Origin: an uncultured Rhodospirillales bacterium
GTDB lineage: Bacteria > Pseudomonadota > Alphaproteobacteria > Rhodospirillales > Defluviicoccaceae
Length of the DNA: 9,020 nt
Assembly: GCA_937127205.1 (NCBI GenBank)
Contig: CAKZLS010000368.1
Span: 1 to 9,020, forward strand
Reading direction: 5' to 3'
Position numbers and translations under genes: made by a program. Shown in pieces: positions 8,953 through 9,020 of the stretch (position 1 is its first letter; every line of letters begins with the position of its first letter). The notes below the pieces were generated by a model. That model saw only the letters and a program-made list of their open reading frames with translations. It was not told the origin of the DNA and did no database searches.

Positions 8953-9020
8953 CTATGCGATAATTTTCGCGACGACGCCGGCGCCGACGGTGCGGCCACC
9001 CTCGCGGATGGCGAACCGCA
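8953..9020 (-). CDS. tuf: Elongation factor Tu, C-terminal end (runs off window)
   Basis: Only the last 21 full codons and the TAG stop (8953-8955) are present. The residues RFAIREGGRTVGAGVVAKII followed by a final Ala are the hallmark C-terminus of EF-Tu domain 3. EF-Tu carries aminoacyl-tRNA to the ribosome as a GTP complex. The gene enters from beyond the right edge and lies upstream of tRNA-Trp and secE in the direction of transcription, matching the tufB position in other proteobacteria. Whether a second tuf copy exists elsewhere cannot be seen here. Confidence 0.97.
   Translation of the reverse strand, partial: RFAIREGGRTVGAGVVAKIIA

Overview
The window is a stretch of a core transcription and translation gene cluster. 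Every gene lies on the minus strand, so transcription runs from high to low coordinates. In transcriptional order it holds the 3' end of tuf (EF-Tu), tRNA-Trp(CCA), secE, nusG, rplK (L11), rplA (L1), rplJ (L10), rplL (L7/L12), rpoB (RNA polymerase beta) and the first 342 codons of rpoC (beta'). The gene order, the tRNA-Trp between tuf and secE, a 65-residue single-span SecE, a 1386-residue beta subunit and the GC-rich sequence all suggest an alphaproteobacterium, possibly of the Rhodospirillales type. The order assignment is inference from protein style and has not been searched.

Region by region: 8953-9020 is the EF-Tu C-terminus, followed by a GC stem-loop (8930-8944) without a U-tract. A complete tRNA-Trp with encoded CCA (8824-8899) comes next, then secE only a few bases further on. 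nusG, rplK and rplA follow; the gaps are 8 nt (secE-nusG), 97 nt (nusG-rplK, the expected L11-operon leader) and 4 nt (rplK-rplA). Between rplA and rplJ lies a 357-nt leader (6490-6846) with no gene. It holds tandem hairpins at the rplA stop, a multi-branched structure in the usual place of the L10-binding leader, and a hairpin just upstream of the rplJ ribosome binding site. One segment of the leader is complementary to the rplJ Shine-Dalgarno over 8 contiguous bases. rplJ (GTG start) and rplL follow. A 302-nt gap then holds a candidate promoter, an attenuator-like hairpin and a candidate processing stem-loop before rpoB. rpoB and rpoC are separated by 50 nt with a short stem-loop.

Together the products are parts of the ribosomal stalk and GTPase-associated centre (L10, L7/L12, L11), the L1 stalk, the SecYEG translocon (SecE), the transcription elongation factor NusG, and the RNA polymerase core. 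I see no convincing intrinsic terminator between genes, so read-through across the cluster with internal regulation is likely. I found no mobile element, CRISPR array or unknown protein-coding gene. The interesting content is in the non-coding gaps, chiefly the rplJ leader and the rplL-rpoB interval.
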